Source: Streptomyces cyaneus (lineage in GTDB: Bacteria; Actinomycetota; Actinomycetes; Streptomycetales; Streptomycetaceae). Taken from it: a DNA stretch of 64,000 nt. The stretch is taken from NCBI RefSeq assembly GCF_004028635.1, contig NZ_RQJW01000005.1, positions 186,001 through 250,000 of the forward strand. Reading direction: 5' to 3'. The position numbers were made by a program, and so were the translations under genes. This document shows positions 26,356 through 34,095 of the stretch, one piece after another. Numbering within the stretch: the stretch's first letter is position 1; each line of letters begins with the position of its first letter. The notes under the pieces were generated by a model that saw only the letters and a program-made list of their open reading frames with translations, had not been told where the DNA came from and did not search any database.

Positions 26356-27809
26356 AACTCCTCGGGCCGCGGGGCCGGGGCGGGGCGCCTGGTGCGGGCG
26401 GGGGCGCTGAGGGCGGTGACGCGGTCGGCGAGCAGGGCGATCCGCCCGGCGGCCTCGGTCACCAGGTCGGTGCGCAGCCGGCGCTGGTGGCGCAGCGCGA
26501 GTTCCATGGTGGCCAGCGCCAGGGCCGCGCCGATCAGCACGAAGACCGCCAGCGCGAGATGGACACGGGGCCTGCCCTCCCCCGCCGCGTCGTAGGCGAG
26601 CCCGGACGCCACGGCCAGGGCCGTGATCAGGGCCAGCCCCACGCAGTAGCCGCCGAAGATCCAGGGGTGGTCCTGGCACAGCCACCTCACTCGAGAGCGC
26701 CGCGCCTCCTCCGCCAGCCGCCCGAGCGCCCCGCGCATGTCCGCCAGCTCCCAGCCGGCCTTCTCGCGCTGCTCACGGGAGAGCGGCGGCCGCGACTCGG
26801 CCAGGCGGAGCTCCAGCCGCGCGATCGCCCGGCGCAGCACGGGCCGGGTCACCCGGTCCGGCAGGCCCTGCGGCCAGCGGGCCCACAGGTCGGCGTCGCG
26901 CCGCTTGAGGCGGATGTGGGTGGCGCCCGTGCGCGCGACGGCGAGGCCCATGACGACCAAGAGGGCCAAGGAGGCCCACATGCCCTTGTCGCCCCACAGC
27001 TGAAGCACCGAGAACAACCCGATGAGCGCCAGCCCTACGCCCATCGGCCAGGTCTGCCGGACGTACGTCTGATGCTTGACGGCGTGCAGGTCGCGCTCCC
27101 AGTTGTCGATGGGGCGGCGGAGCAGGAAGCGGCCCACGGCGACCGCGACGAGCGGCGCGCACAGCAGCAGGCAGCCTCCCAGGGTGGCGTACAGGGTCCA
27201 GGGGAGGCCGTCCCCGCGCGCCCAGCCGTCGTCCTGGGGCAGCGCGGGAACCCCGAGCAGCGCGGCGCCGGCCAGCACGGCGGTGAGGACGCCGAGCCAC
27301 CACCCCGGCCGGTGTCCCGGCGGTGGCGGCGGGACGGGGCGCCAGGTGCGGGAGACGTCGGTCTCCAGTACGGCGATCAGTTCCGAAAGGTCGTCCTCGA
27401 AGCGGGCCGCGCGCAGTGACTGGGCGTTGCGGTGGGCCAGTTCGCGGATGGGCCGCGGCAGTTGGTCCGGTCTCGGCGGGTCGGCGCCGTCCAGCAGCAG
27501 GGGGATGACGGTCTTGCCGGTGTGCAGGGCCTGGTCGATCTCCCGGCGGACCCAGTCGCCCGAGTCGTCCAGCCGCAGCCCGCCGGACGGGCCCCGCGCG
27601 TCGAGCCAGCCCCGGTGCACCACCACGAGCAGCACCTCGCAGTCCGCCACCCGCTCCCGCAGCGTGTCCGGGTACCGCTGCCCCGGCACGATGGACGCGA
27701 CGTCCCGGAACACCTGGTCCTCGCCGAAATGCTGTTCGAGCTGGTCGTACAGTTCCCGCACGACGTCTTCGTGATCGCCTCTGCGGTAGTTGATGAAGAT
27801 GCCGCCCAC
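26340..27809 (-). CDS. TIR-domain protein with six TM helices
   Basis: 489 aa from the GTG that begins MGGIFINYRRGD. The TIR domain covers 1-135: bA strand GIFINYRR, BB-loop VFRDVASIVPGQRY (33-46), VLLVVVHRGW, and DWVRREIDQAL with Glu90 at the position of the catalytic Glu of NAD-cleaving TIRs. A Pro-rich hinge (159-167) leads to TMs at about 169-190, 204-228, 256-274, 277-294, 385-405 and 417-437, with a cytosolic Arg/Glu-rich coiled segment at 300-380. The domain could act in NAD cleavage, cyclic-nucleotide synthesis or protein interaction. Only 31 bp separate it from the divergent HIT gene. There is no strong ribosome site. Confidence 0.82.
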   Translation of the reverse strand: MGGIFINYRRGDHEDVVRELYDQLEQHFGEDQVFRDVASIVPGQRYPDTLRERVADCEVLLVVVHRGWLDARGPSGGLRLDDSGDWVRREIDQALHTGKTVIPLLLDGADPPRPDQLPRPIRELAHRNAQSLRAARFEDDLSELIAVLETDVSRTWRPVPPPPPGHRPGWWLGVLTAVLAGAALLGVPALPQDDGWARGDGLPWTLYATLGGCLLLCAPLVAVAVGRFLLRRPIDNWERDLHAVKHQTYVRQTWPMGVGLALIGLFSVLQLWGDKGMWASLALLVVMGLAVARTGATHIRLKRRDADLWARWPQGLPDRVTRPVLRRAIARLELRLAESRPPLSREQREKAGWELADMRGALGRLAEEARRSRVRWLCQDHPWIFGGYCVGLALITALAVASGLAYDAAGEGRPRVHLALAVFVLIGAALALATMELALRHQRRLRTDLVTEAAGRIALLADRVTALSAPARTRRPAPAPRPEEFAEPD

Positions 27810-27840
27810 CCCGCACACCCTAGAGCGACAGGGAAGTTCC

Positions 27841-28305
27841 ATGGACGCCCGTGAACAGGCTTGCGCCTTCTGCGAGATCGTCGCCGGCACCGGCAAGGCG
27901 CGAGTGGTGTACGAGGACGCGCACACCCTCGCCTTCTTCCCGCTGGCGCCCGCCACGCGCGGGCACACGCTGGTCGTGCCCAGGGCTCATTCGGCGGACC
28001 TGTGGGCGATGGACGAGGCGGATGCCCAACGCCTGTTCCAGACCGTGATGGTGGTGGGCCGGGCGCTGCGCGCGGTCCTCGAACCCGACGGCATGAACGT
28101 GATCAACTCCGCGGGCGCGGTGGCCTCGCAGTCCGTGCTCCACACCCATGTGCACCTCGTGCCGCGCCGGCCCGGCGACGCGATGGGGCCCATCTGGCCG
28201 CCGAAGGGGGCGGGGTTCCGGGACGAGGACGTCGACGAGGCCGAGGCCGCCGCGGACGCGCTCGCCGCCCGGCTCTGCGAGGCGATCGCCGGTCCGGCGC
28301 GCTGA
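27841..28305 (+). CDS. HIT-family nucleotide hydrolase/transferase
   Basis: 154 aa, ATG with AGGGAAG upstream. It is a histidine-triad protein with HTHVH (101-105), a zinc CxFC-type pair CAFCEI (8-13) and PRAH (48-51). HIT enzymes hydrolyse or transfer nucleotidyl groups (AMP-lysine, AMP-NH2, ApnA). The C-terminal PIWPPKG region is short. It is divergent from the TIR gene with 31 bp between start codons, so their promoters must overlap, and it converges on the small TM protein (2 bp apart). Known TIR and cyclic-nucleotide systems make a role in nucleotide turnover attractive, but that is inference. Confidence 0.9.
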   Translation: MDAREQACAFCEIVAGTGKARVVYEDAHTLAFFPLAPATRGHTLVVPRAHSADLWAMDEADAQRLFQTVMVVGRALRAVLEPDGMNVINSAGAVASQSVLHTHVHLVPRRPGDAMGPIWPPKGAGFRDEDVDEAEAAADALAARLCEAIAGPAR

Positions 28306-28307
28306 GT

Positions 28308-28763
28308 TCACAAGGCGATGACGACCAGCGCGAGGTCGGCAAGCAGCAAGGGCGCGTAGAACAGCAGTAACGTCGGCGTGATCCAGACCTCCGGCCAGGG
28401 CATCCGCGCCAGATACGGGCCCACGTTCATGGACAGCACCTCGACCGTGCTGTCGGGGACCCGGGCGGCGTCGTAGAGCCGTCGGAAGGCCCGCTCCTGG
28501 CGCAGGAAGAAGCAGTCCAGGTACCAGAAGCAGAGCAGCGGCACCACGCCGACGGCCGCGAGCTGCCAGCTCAGACGGCTTGCGGAGAGCGCCAGCAGAC
28601 CCGCGGCCAGGGTCAGCGCCCAGCCCTTCACGAGAAACGAGTTGGTGCCCAAGCGCGTGATCGTCGCCTGGATGAACTCCAGATGCTTGATCCGGTCCGC
28701 GTCCAGCGGCGCCCTGCCGCCGACTCCGGCGCCCGAATCCGACCCCTCGCTCAGCGCAGTCAC
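28308..28763 (-). CDS. Small integral membrane protein (HLEFIQ/NSFLVKGW family)
   Basis: 151 aa from a GTG with GAGGGGGCGGGGCA. It is cytosolic N-terminally, with an amphipathic segment RIKHLEFIQATITRLGTNSF (24-43), a TM pair at about 45-62 and 67-87 ending in a charged LRQERAFRRLYDAAR (87-101), and a last TM near 128-150. I recognise the HLEFIQ...NSFL.KGW pattern as a widespread uncharacterised bacterial membrane family. The two-helix hairpin with a charged cytosolic segment resembles effector modules of signalling conflict systems, though I cannot place it in a named family. It ends 2 bp from the HIT gene and lies close to the TIR gene. Confidence 0.7.
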   Translation of the reverse strand: MTALSEGSDSGAGVGGRAPLDADRIKHLEFIQATITRLGTNSFLVKGWALTLAAGLLALSASRLSWQLAAVGVVPLLCFWYLDCFFLRQERAFRRLYDAARVPDSTVEVLSMNVGPYLARMPWPEVWITPTLLLFYAPLLLADLALVVIAL

Positions 28764-28878
28764 TGCCCCGCCCCCTCGGTGAAGTTTTCGCACGTCCGAT
28801 CGTAGTACCGGAGCAAAGACCACAACTCGGGATCAGTGAGACTCGGCACACTCGCTTCGGTGACCGGCTCCGCCCTGC

Positions 28879-28914
28879 TTCCATGGAGATGTCCCGTTCC
28901 ACGGAGATGTCGCG
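28879..28914 (+). repeat. 18-bp tandem repeat between divergent genes
   Basis: TTCCATGGAGATGTCCCG (28879-28896) is followed by TTCCACGGAGATGTCGCG (28897-28914), with two mismatches. It sits in the divergent gap between the small membrane gene and the metallophosphoesterase gene. Confidence 0.85.
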
Positions 28915-28979
28915 CGCCGGACCTGGCCCCGCCGCCAACGCCACCTCCCCCGTTCACCGCTCCGGGCCACATCGAGGAC

Positions 28980-30476
28980 ATGCGCTGCTGCTTCTCCGCC
29001 CACCTCCCCGCTCTCGCGGCACTGTCGGCCTTCCCCGGCCCCTGCGAGGTGCTGCGCTCCGGCGCGCGCCTCGCCCCTGCCCTGCTGCGCACGGCCTCGG
29101 CCGCCATGCAGCGGGCGCGTTCCCACCACCCCGACGACCTGACCGCCGTCAATCTGGAACTGGTCACCCTCACCGAGGACACCGCCGTCATCACCTGGTA
29201 CACCGGCATCCCCGGTACCGACGACGGCCTGGGCCACCCCCTGCCCGCGATCACCGAGGGCGAGGTCGTCTACGGCACCCACCCCTCCCGGCTCAACCGC
29301 ACCGCGTCCGAGGGCCGGCCGACCGCCCACCACCAGGTCGAGCTGACCGGCCTGGAGCCGGGGCAGACGTACTACTACCAGGCCCGCTCACGGGGCGTGG
29401 CCGCCACACCCACCCCGCTGCACCTGGTGCGCGGCAACGCGGTGGGCACGTCGACGTTCGGGTTCGGTTCGGGCGGCGGGCCGTACTCCTTCACCACCCC
29501 GCAGCCTCCGCCCGGCCGGCTCCTGCTGTCGGTCGCGCTCTGCAACGACCTGCACCTCGGCGAGACCACCGCGGGCCTGGTCGGCGGTCTGCCCCTGCCG
29601 CGCGGGATCTCGCAGCAGCCGGGGCGTGCGCCGTATCCGGAGCTCATGAGCCGGGCCCTGGTCGAGGAGGCCCGGCGGCGCGGGGCGGACCTGCTGCTGG
29701 CCGGCGGCGACATCTCGGCCGGTGGAGGCGCGCACGACCTGCGCGAGGCCCGGCGGATCCTGGACGGCTTCGGCACGCACGGGCGGGACTACTTCGTCGT
29801 ACGCGGCAATCACGACCGCTCCGAGGACACCAGCACCTTCCGTACCGCGTTCGCGGGTGGCGTCGGCGGCGACGACGGGCTGGAGTACTTCGCCCATGAC
29901 CTCGGCGGGCTGCGGATCATCGGCCTCGACACCTACGTCAAGACCGGCAACGGCGCCGACGCGGGCGGGCTCGGGGCCGAGCAACTGGCTTGGTTCCGGG
30001 CGAGGTTGAGGGAAGCGCCGGACCAGCCGACGCTCGTGTTCGGCCACCATCCGCTGACCGTGCGGGACTCGGTCTTCCCGGTGACCCGCGGCCATTGCCT
30101 GGAGCGCCGCCAGGCCCGCGCGGTCGTCGACGCCTACGCGTCCGCGCCCGGCGTCTTCCTCCACCACGCGGGCCACACGCACCGCAACAAGCGCACCGTG
30201 CTGACGCGGGCCCCGCACGTCACCCAGCAGGAGGTCGCCGCCGCCAAGGAGTACCCCGGCGGTTTCACCCTCCTGCGCATCCACTCCGGCGGCTACGCCC
30301 TCAACCACTACAAGTCCGGCGACCTGGCGGCCCGACAGTGGAGCGAGCGCAGCCGCCGGGTGGCCGCGGGTCTTTGGCCCCACCATGCCCTGGGCCGATC
30401 GGTCACCGACCGTAACAGCGTGACCTCGCACGATCTGTCGGGAGTCACGGTTTCACGGGGCGTGAATCGCACGTAA
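28980..30476 (+). CDS. Calcineurin-like metallophosphoesterase with purple-acid-phosphatase-type N-domain
   Basis: 498 aa from an ATG just after GAGG; the frame is open back to 28836. Residues 50-175 form a fibronectin-like domain (ITWYTG, GEVVYGTHPSRL, LEPGQTYYYQ) like the N-domain of purple acid phosphatases. The catalytic domain has all metal motifs: NDLHLGE (Asp190, His192), GGD (242-244), GNHD (276-279), GHHP (355-358) and GHTH (398-401). It hydrolyses phosphomono- or diesters; the substrate is unknown. No clear signal peptide was found with this start, so location is uncertain. It neighbours the TIR/HIT group. Confidence 0.88.
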   Translation: MRCCFSAHLPALAALSAFPGPCEVLRSGARLAPALLRTASAAMQRARSHHPDDLTAVNLELVTLTEDTAVITWYTGIPGTDDGLGHPLPAITEGEVVYGTHPSRLNRTASEGRPTAHHQVELTGLEPGQTYYYQARSRGVAATPTPLHLVRGNAVGTSTFGFGSGGGPYSFTTPQPPPGRLLLSVALCNDLHLGETTAGLVGGLPLPRGISQQPGRAPYPELMSRALVEEARRRGADLLLAGGDISAGGGAHDLREARRILDGFGTHGRDYFVVRGNHDRSEDTSTFRTAFAGGVGGDDGLEYFAHDLGGLRIIGLDTYVKTGNGADAGGLGAEQLAWFRARLREAPDQPTLVFGHHPLTVRDSVFPVTRGHCLERRQARAVVDAYASAPGVFLHHAGHTHRNKRTVLTRAPHVTQQEVAAAKEYPGGFTLLRIHSGGYALNHYKSGDLAARQWSERSRRVAAGLWPHHALGRSVTDRNSVTSHDLSGVTVSRGVNRT

Positions 30477-30501
30477 CAGCGAGTGTCCGTAGCATCGAAG
30501 C

Positions 30502-31218
30502 ATGGCGACCCTCTGGGACCTCATGCGGGACTGCATCCCCGACGACCACGCCCGTCAGGTCACCTCGCGCTACTACGTCGACGAGGTGATGGGCTCCCCC
30601 GGCGCACCCGGGCTGGTCGTCGATCTGGGGTGCGGCCGCGGGACGTCGGCCGCGCTCTTCCGTAAGCACGCCCCGCAGGTGCGTTGGGTCGGGGTCGACA
30701 TCCGGGACTCGCCGGAGGCCGGCCAGCGCACGCCCGGCGGTGACCCGGTGGTGCACTACGACGGCGTCCACCTCCCCCTCGGCTCGGACTCTCTCCCGCT
30801 GATCTACTCGCACCAGGTCTTCGAACACGTCGCCCGCCCGCGCGAACTGCTGGCGGAGATCGCCCGAGTGCTGGAACCCGGCGGGCTTTTCATCGGATCA
30901 ACATCCCAATTCGAGCCGTACCACTCCTTCAGCCTGTGGAACTACACCCCGTACGGCTTCCGGGTCCTGGTCGAGGAGGCGGGGCTCGCGTTGGAGGAGA
31001 TCCGGCCCTCCCTCGACGGAGTTGCGCTGATCATGCGGAGTTATCTGGGCCGACCGCCGGAGTACAGCCGCTACTGGAACGAACAGTCCCCGCTCAACAC
31101 CGAGATCGACCAGTGGGCGGCGGAGAACGGCCGCCGCAGGACGGCCCTGGTGAACCTGCGCAAGCTGACGTACTGCGGCCAGTTCGCGTTCCGGGTGGGC
31201 AAGCCGGCCCTCGCCTAG
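30502..31218 (+). CDS. Class I SAM-dependent methyltransferase
   Basis: 238 aa from an ATG 26 bp after the phosphoesterase stop, so probably cotranscribed with it. SAM motif I VVDLGCGRGTSA (39-50), acidic GVDIRDS, and the post-motif EIARVLEPGGLFI are present, giving a Methyltransf_11-type fold. The C-terminal third (YSRYWNEQSPLNTEIDQWA) is not recognised. The substrate is unknown. Confidence 0.85.
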   Translation: MATLWDLMRDCIPDDHARQVTSRYYVDEVMGSPGAPGLVVDLGCGRGTSAALFRKHAPQVRWVGVDIRDSPEAGQRTPGGDPVVHYDGVHLPLGSDSLPLIYSHQVFEHVARPRELLAEIARVLEPGGLFIGSTSQFEPYHSFSLWNYTPYGFRVLVEEAGLALEEIRPSLDGVALIMRSYLGRPPEYSRYWNEQSPLNTEIDQWAAENGRRRTALVNLRKLTYCGQFAFRVGKPALA

Positions 31219-31302
31219 GCCCTGCCGCGCGGCACTTCTAGTGCAAGATCGTGAAACTCGGCGTGCCTCAGGATGATTTGGGGCCTTTCCTACTTAATCT
31301 CC

Positions 31303-31349
31303 CTTAATCGTAAGGAGTCGCTCCTTTTCATAAGGAGTCGATCCTGCAT
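31303..31349 (+). promoter_or_regulatory. 20-bp phased repeats upstream of a small exported protein
   Basis: TAAGGAGTCG occurs at 31311-31320 and 31331-31340, exactly two helical turns apart. The first is part of a perfect inverted repeat AAGGAG-TCG-CTCCTT (31312-31326); the second forms an imperfect one, AGGA-GTCGA-TCCT. CTTAATC just upstream is also doubled (10-bp period). This is a candidate operator for the gene at 31384. Confidence 0.55.
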
Positions 31350-31383
31350 GCAGCGCACCCACCCTCACTCCACCGGAGATGAC

Positions 31384-31665
31384 ATGCACAAGCTTCGCAA
31401 GGCCGCCGTCCTGGTCGCCGCCCTCAGCACCGTCGGCCTCGCGGCCGCCGGAACCGCCCACGCCGACGGCCGGGGCCAGAAGGGCAACGAGTACAAAGTC
31501 CAGCAGAGCACCCAGTGCAAGTCCCACGACCTGAACATCGACATTCTCGGTGTGGTCGGGGTGCTCAACGGCGCACTGGGCGGCGCGCTCAACGGCGAGG
31601 GCAGCGAGGGCAGCCAGGCCACCCGCCTCGGCTCGACGATGGGCTGCAACAACAGCGCGTTCTAG
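31384..31665 (+). CDS. Small exported protein with two cysteines
   Basis: 93 aa, ATG with GGAGATGAC. The signal peptide MHKLRKAAVLVAALSTVGLA has a predicted cut after AHA. The mature chain is about 66 aa, opens DGRGQKGNEYKVQQSTQCKS, and contains two Cys (QCKS and GCNN) that likely form a disulphide around a Gly/Leu/Asn-rich VVGVLNGALGGALNG segment. It resembles the many small Streptomyces secreted proteins of unknown role. It is not a chaplin (no conserved chaplin domain). Its well-formed repeats upstream suggest tight regulation. Confidence 0.75.
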   Translation: MHKLRKAAVLVAALSTVGLAAAGTAHADGRGQKGNEYKVQQSTQCKSHDLNIDILGVVGVLNGALGGALNGEGSEGSQATRLGSTMGCNNSAF

Positions 31666-31694
31666 CCCAGCCCTTCTGGCAGTACCAGAGATCA

Positions 31695-31723
31695 CAGGCG
31701 GTCAGCGAACAGCTGACCGCCTG
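31695..31723. terminator. Bidirectional terminator between convergent genes
   Basis: CAGGCGGTCAGC (31695-31706) pairs perfectly with GCTGACCGCCTG (31712-31723) around a 5-nt loop, between the small exported protein and the DMT permease gene. Confidence 0.85.
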
Positions 31724-31725
31724 GC

Positions 31726-32571
31726 CTAACTGGCGTGCAGCATCATCCCGATGCCCACCACCAGCAGAGCCGCCGCCGCGATCCGCGGAGCTCCGAACCG
31801 CTCTTTGAAGAAGACGGCCCCGATGGCCGCCCCCACGATGATCGAGGACTCCCGCAGGGCCGCGATCGGCGCCAGCTCCGCCTTCGTCTGCGCCCACAGG
31901 ACCAGCCCGTACGCGGCGACGGACAGCGCGGCACCCAGCAGCCCCAGCCCGGCGAACGGCCGCAGCACGGCGACCGTCTCCCCGCGCCAGCGCCAGACGG
32001 CGTACGCCGGGACGGCGAGGCCCTGGACCGCCATCAGCCAGGCGACATAGCCGAGGGACGAGCCGGAGGCCCGCACACCCAGCCCGTCGAGGACGGTGTA
32101 CACCGCGATGCTCAGCCCGGTCGCCAACGCCGCGCCGATCGCCGCCCAGTCGGGCCGGCGCCCGCGCAGACCCCACAGGGCGACGCCGGTAAGTCCCGCG
32201 CAGGAGCAGGCGATCCCGGCCGCCGCCCACCCGTCCGGCACCTCGTGCGCGACGAGGGCGGCGAGTACGGCGACGACGAGTGGCGCGGTGCCGCGCGCGA
32301 TGGGGTAGGCCTGCCCGAAGTCGCCGAGCCGGAAGGACTTCATGAGCAGCGCGAAGTAGACGACGTGGACGAGTGCGGACGCGATGAGATACGGCCACGC
32401 ACCCGCCGCCGGGAACGCCCCGAAGGGTATGAGGGCCAGCCCGATCAGCACCCCGCCGCCCCCTATGAGCGTGAACGCGACCAGCTTGTCGGTGATCTTG
32501 TGGGCGATGGCGTTCCAACTGGCGTGCGTGACGGCCGCCAGCAGCACGGCGGCGGTGACCAGCGGGGTCAC
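31726..32571 (-). CDS. EamA/DMT superfamily permease
   Basis: 281 aa from a GTG that overlaps the upstream ybaK stop (GTGA). There are ten hydrophobic helices in two five-helix halves, with a second-half EamA signature ALRESSIIVGAAIGAVFFKERFG. It probably exports a small metabolite such as an amino acid; the substrate is unknown. Translation is coupled to the upstream YbaK deacylase. Confidence 0.88.
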   Translation of the reverse strand: MTPLVTAAVLLAAVTHASWNAIAHKITDKLVAFTLIGGGGVLIGLALIPFGAFPAAGAWPYLIASALVHVVYFALLMKSFRLGDFGQAYPIARGTAPLVVAVLAALVAHEVPDGWAAAGIACSCAGLTGVALWGLRGRRPDWAAIGAALATGLSIAVYTVLDGLGVRASGSSLGYVAWLMAVQGLAVPAYAVWRWRGETVAVLRPFAGLGLLGAALSVAAYGLVLWAQTKAELAPIAALRESSIIVGAAIGAVFFKERFGAPRIAAAALLVVGIGMMLHAS

Positions 32572-33062
32572 GAAGTCTGCGTCTGCTCGCGCACGTCCAC
32601 CAAGGTGGCGCCGGCGTGGGTGACAAGGTCCTTGGGTGCCATGGGGAACACGGCATGCGGGTTCCCGGCGGCGGCCCACACGACGTCGTGCTCCAGCAGC
32701 GAACGATCGGCGAGCACCCGCGTCTTCGTACGGTGCCCGAAGGGCGGTACGCCCCCGATGGCGTACCCGGTGGTCTCCCGTACGACGTCGGCCTTGGCCC
32801 TTGTGACCTTCTCGGCGCCGAGTTCCTTGCGGACCAGCTCCAAGTCCACCCTGGACGCCCCGTCCATGAGCACCAGCACCGGCACCCCGTCGACCGCGAA
32901 GATCAGCGACTTGCAGATCTGACTGAGCTCACACCCGACGGCTGCGGCGGCCTCGGCGGCGGTACGGGTCGCGTCCGGGAAGCGGCGGATCCGCTCGTGC
33001 AACTCACCGAGCCCCAGCTCTTCGAGGGCGGCGGCGAAACGGGGGTGGGCGGCTGTCGTCAT
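32568..33062 (-). CDS. YbaK/EbsC-family aminoacyl-tRNA deacylase
   Basis: 164 aa from an ATG with no ribosome site upstream (CCCTCC), so it may be leaderless. The prolyl-tRNA-editing fold shows CKSLIFAVDGVPVLVLMDG with the conserved Lys, GYAIGGVPPFG and VWAAAGNPHAVFPM. Such proteins hydrolyse mischarged tRNAs in trans. It is the first gene of a two-gene unit with the EamA permease, which hints at handling of an amino acid or analogue. Confidence 0.88.
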   Translation of the reverse strand: MTTAAHPRFAAALEELGLGELHERIRRFPDATRTAAEAAAAVGCELSQICKSLIFAVDGVPVLVLMDGASRVDLELVRKELGAEKVTRAKADVVRETTGYAIGGVPPFGHRTKTRVLADRSLLEHDVVWAAAGNPHAVFPMAPKDLVTHAGATLVDVREQTQTS

Positions 33063-33183
33063 GGAGGGCACGGTAGCGGTGCGTGTACGGCCCATGCGAC
33101 CGAGTTGGTCATGTGCGACGCACGCGCGGCGTGTCCTCGGGCTCTCCCCGTTCATCCACCCCGAACTCCCCGAAGATGGCGAT

Positions 33184-33981
33184 ATGTCCCGGTATCTCTT
33201 CGACAACACGGACGCCCGCACACCGGACCGCTTCGCCGTCCTGGAGTCCTGCTACGACCACGTCTCCCGCCGCCAGCTCGAACTGGCCGGTCTCTCGCCC
33301 GGCTGGCGCTGTCTCGAAGTCGGCGGTGGGGGCGGCTCGTTGGGCGACTGGATGGCCGAGAGAACCGGCCCCGACGGCGAGGTCACCGTCACCGACATCG
33401 ACCCCCGCTGGGCCGAGTCCCGCCCGCACGCGCCCCAGCTCCGCCTCATCCACCACGACATCGTCAACGACCCGCTGCCGGGCGACGGCTACGACCTGAT
33501 CCACGCCCGGCTGGTCCTCATCCACCTGCCGGAACGGCTCCAGGTCCTCGACCGGCTGGTCACGGCCCTGCGCCCGGGCGGCGTCCTGGTCCTGGAGGAG
33601 TTCGACTGCCACTGGACTCCGGTGCTCGCGACCCCGGACGAGGCGTCCACGGCCCTGTGGGACCACGTCCAGGCGGCCCTGCTCGCGCAACTGGAGAAGG
33701 CGGGCGCGGACACCCTCTGGGGCCGGCGCGTGCTGGGCGCCATGCGGCGGGCGGGCCTGGAGGGCGTCACGGCGACGACGTACGCCGAGTCCTGGCAGGG
33801 CGGCAGCCCGGGCATCGCCCTGCACCGCGTGAACATGCAGCAGGCGGAGACGGGGCTGCGGGCGGACGGCGTGACGGAGGCCGAGCTGCAGCGGTTCTAC
33901 GCGCTGCTGAGAGACCCGGCGTTCGTGGTCAACTCCCCGCCGCTGATCAGCGCGCGGGGTCGGCGCCGACGGAGCGGATGA
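33184..33981 (+). CDS. SAM-dependent methyltransferase
   Basis: 265 aa from an ATG (MSRYLFDNTDARTPDRF). Motif I is CLEVGGGGGSLGDWMAER, followed by VTVTDIDPRW and ALRPGGVLVLEEFD. It looks like a small-molecule methyltransferase. It diverges from ybaK across a 121-bp gap. The natural substrate is unknown, and there are no biosynthetic neighbours. Confidence 0.85.
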   Translation: MSRYLFDNTDARTPDRFAVLESCYDHVSRRQLELAGLSPGWRCLEVGGGGGSLGDWMAERTGPDGEVTVTDIDPRWAESRPHAPQLRLIHHDIVNDPLPGDGYDLIHARLVLIHLPERLQVLDRLVTALRPGGVLVLEEFDCHWTPVLATPDEASTALWDHVQAALLAQLEKAGADTLWGRRVLGAMRRAGLEGVTATTYAESWQGGSPGIALHRVNMQQAETGLRADGVTEAELQRFYALLRDPAFVVNSPPLISARGRRRRSG

Positions 33982-34033
33982 AGTGGGCACCGTCTTCCCT
34001 GCGTTGGGCCGTTGCAGCGGCACCGCATGAAAA

Positions 34034-34072
34034 GCCGGTGAGAGCCCCCGTCCCCACGGAGCCCTCACCGGC
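34034..34072. terminator. Bidirectional terminator
   Basis: GCCGGTGAG (34034-34042) and CTCACCGGC (34064-34072) form a 9-bp stem between convergent methyltransferase and MMPL genes; the 21-nt loop can pair further. Confidence 0.7.
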
Positions 34073-34095
34073 CGGTCCACTTCAAGGGTGAACGG

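Noticed and set aside
26340..28305. Canonical Thoeris defence system
   Set aside because: Thoeris has a soluble TIR (ThsB) with a ThsA effector; here TIR is fused to six TMs and no SLOG or Macro effector is present.
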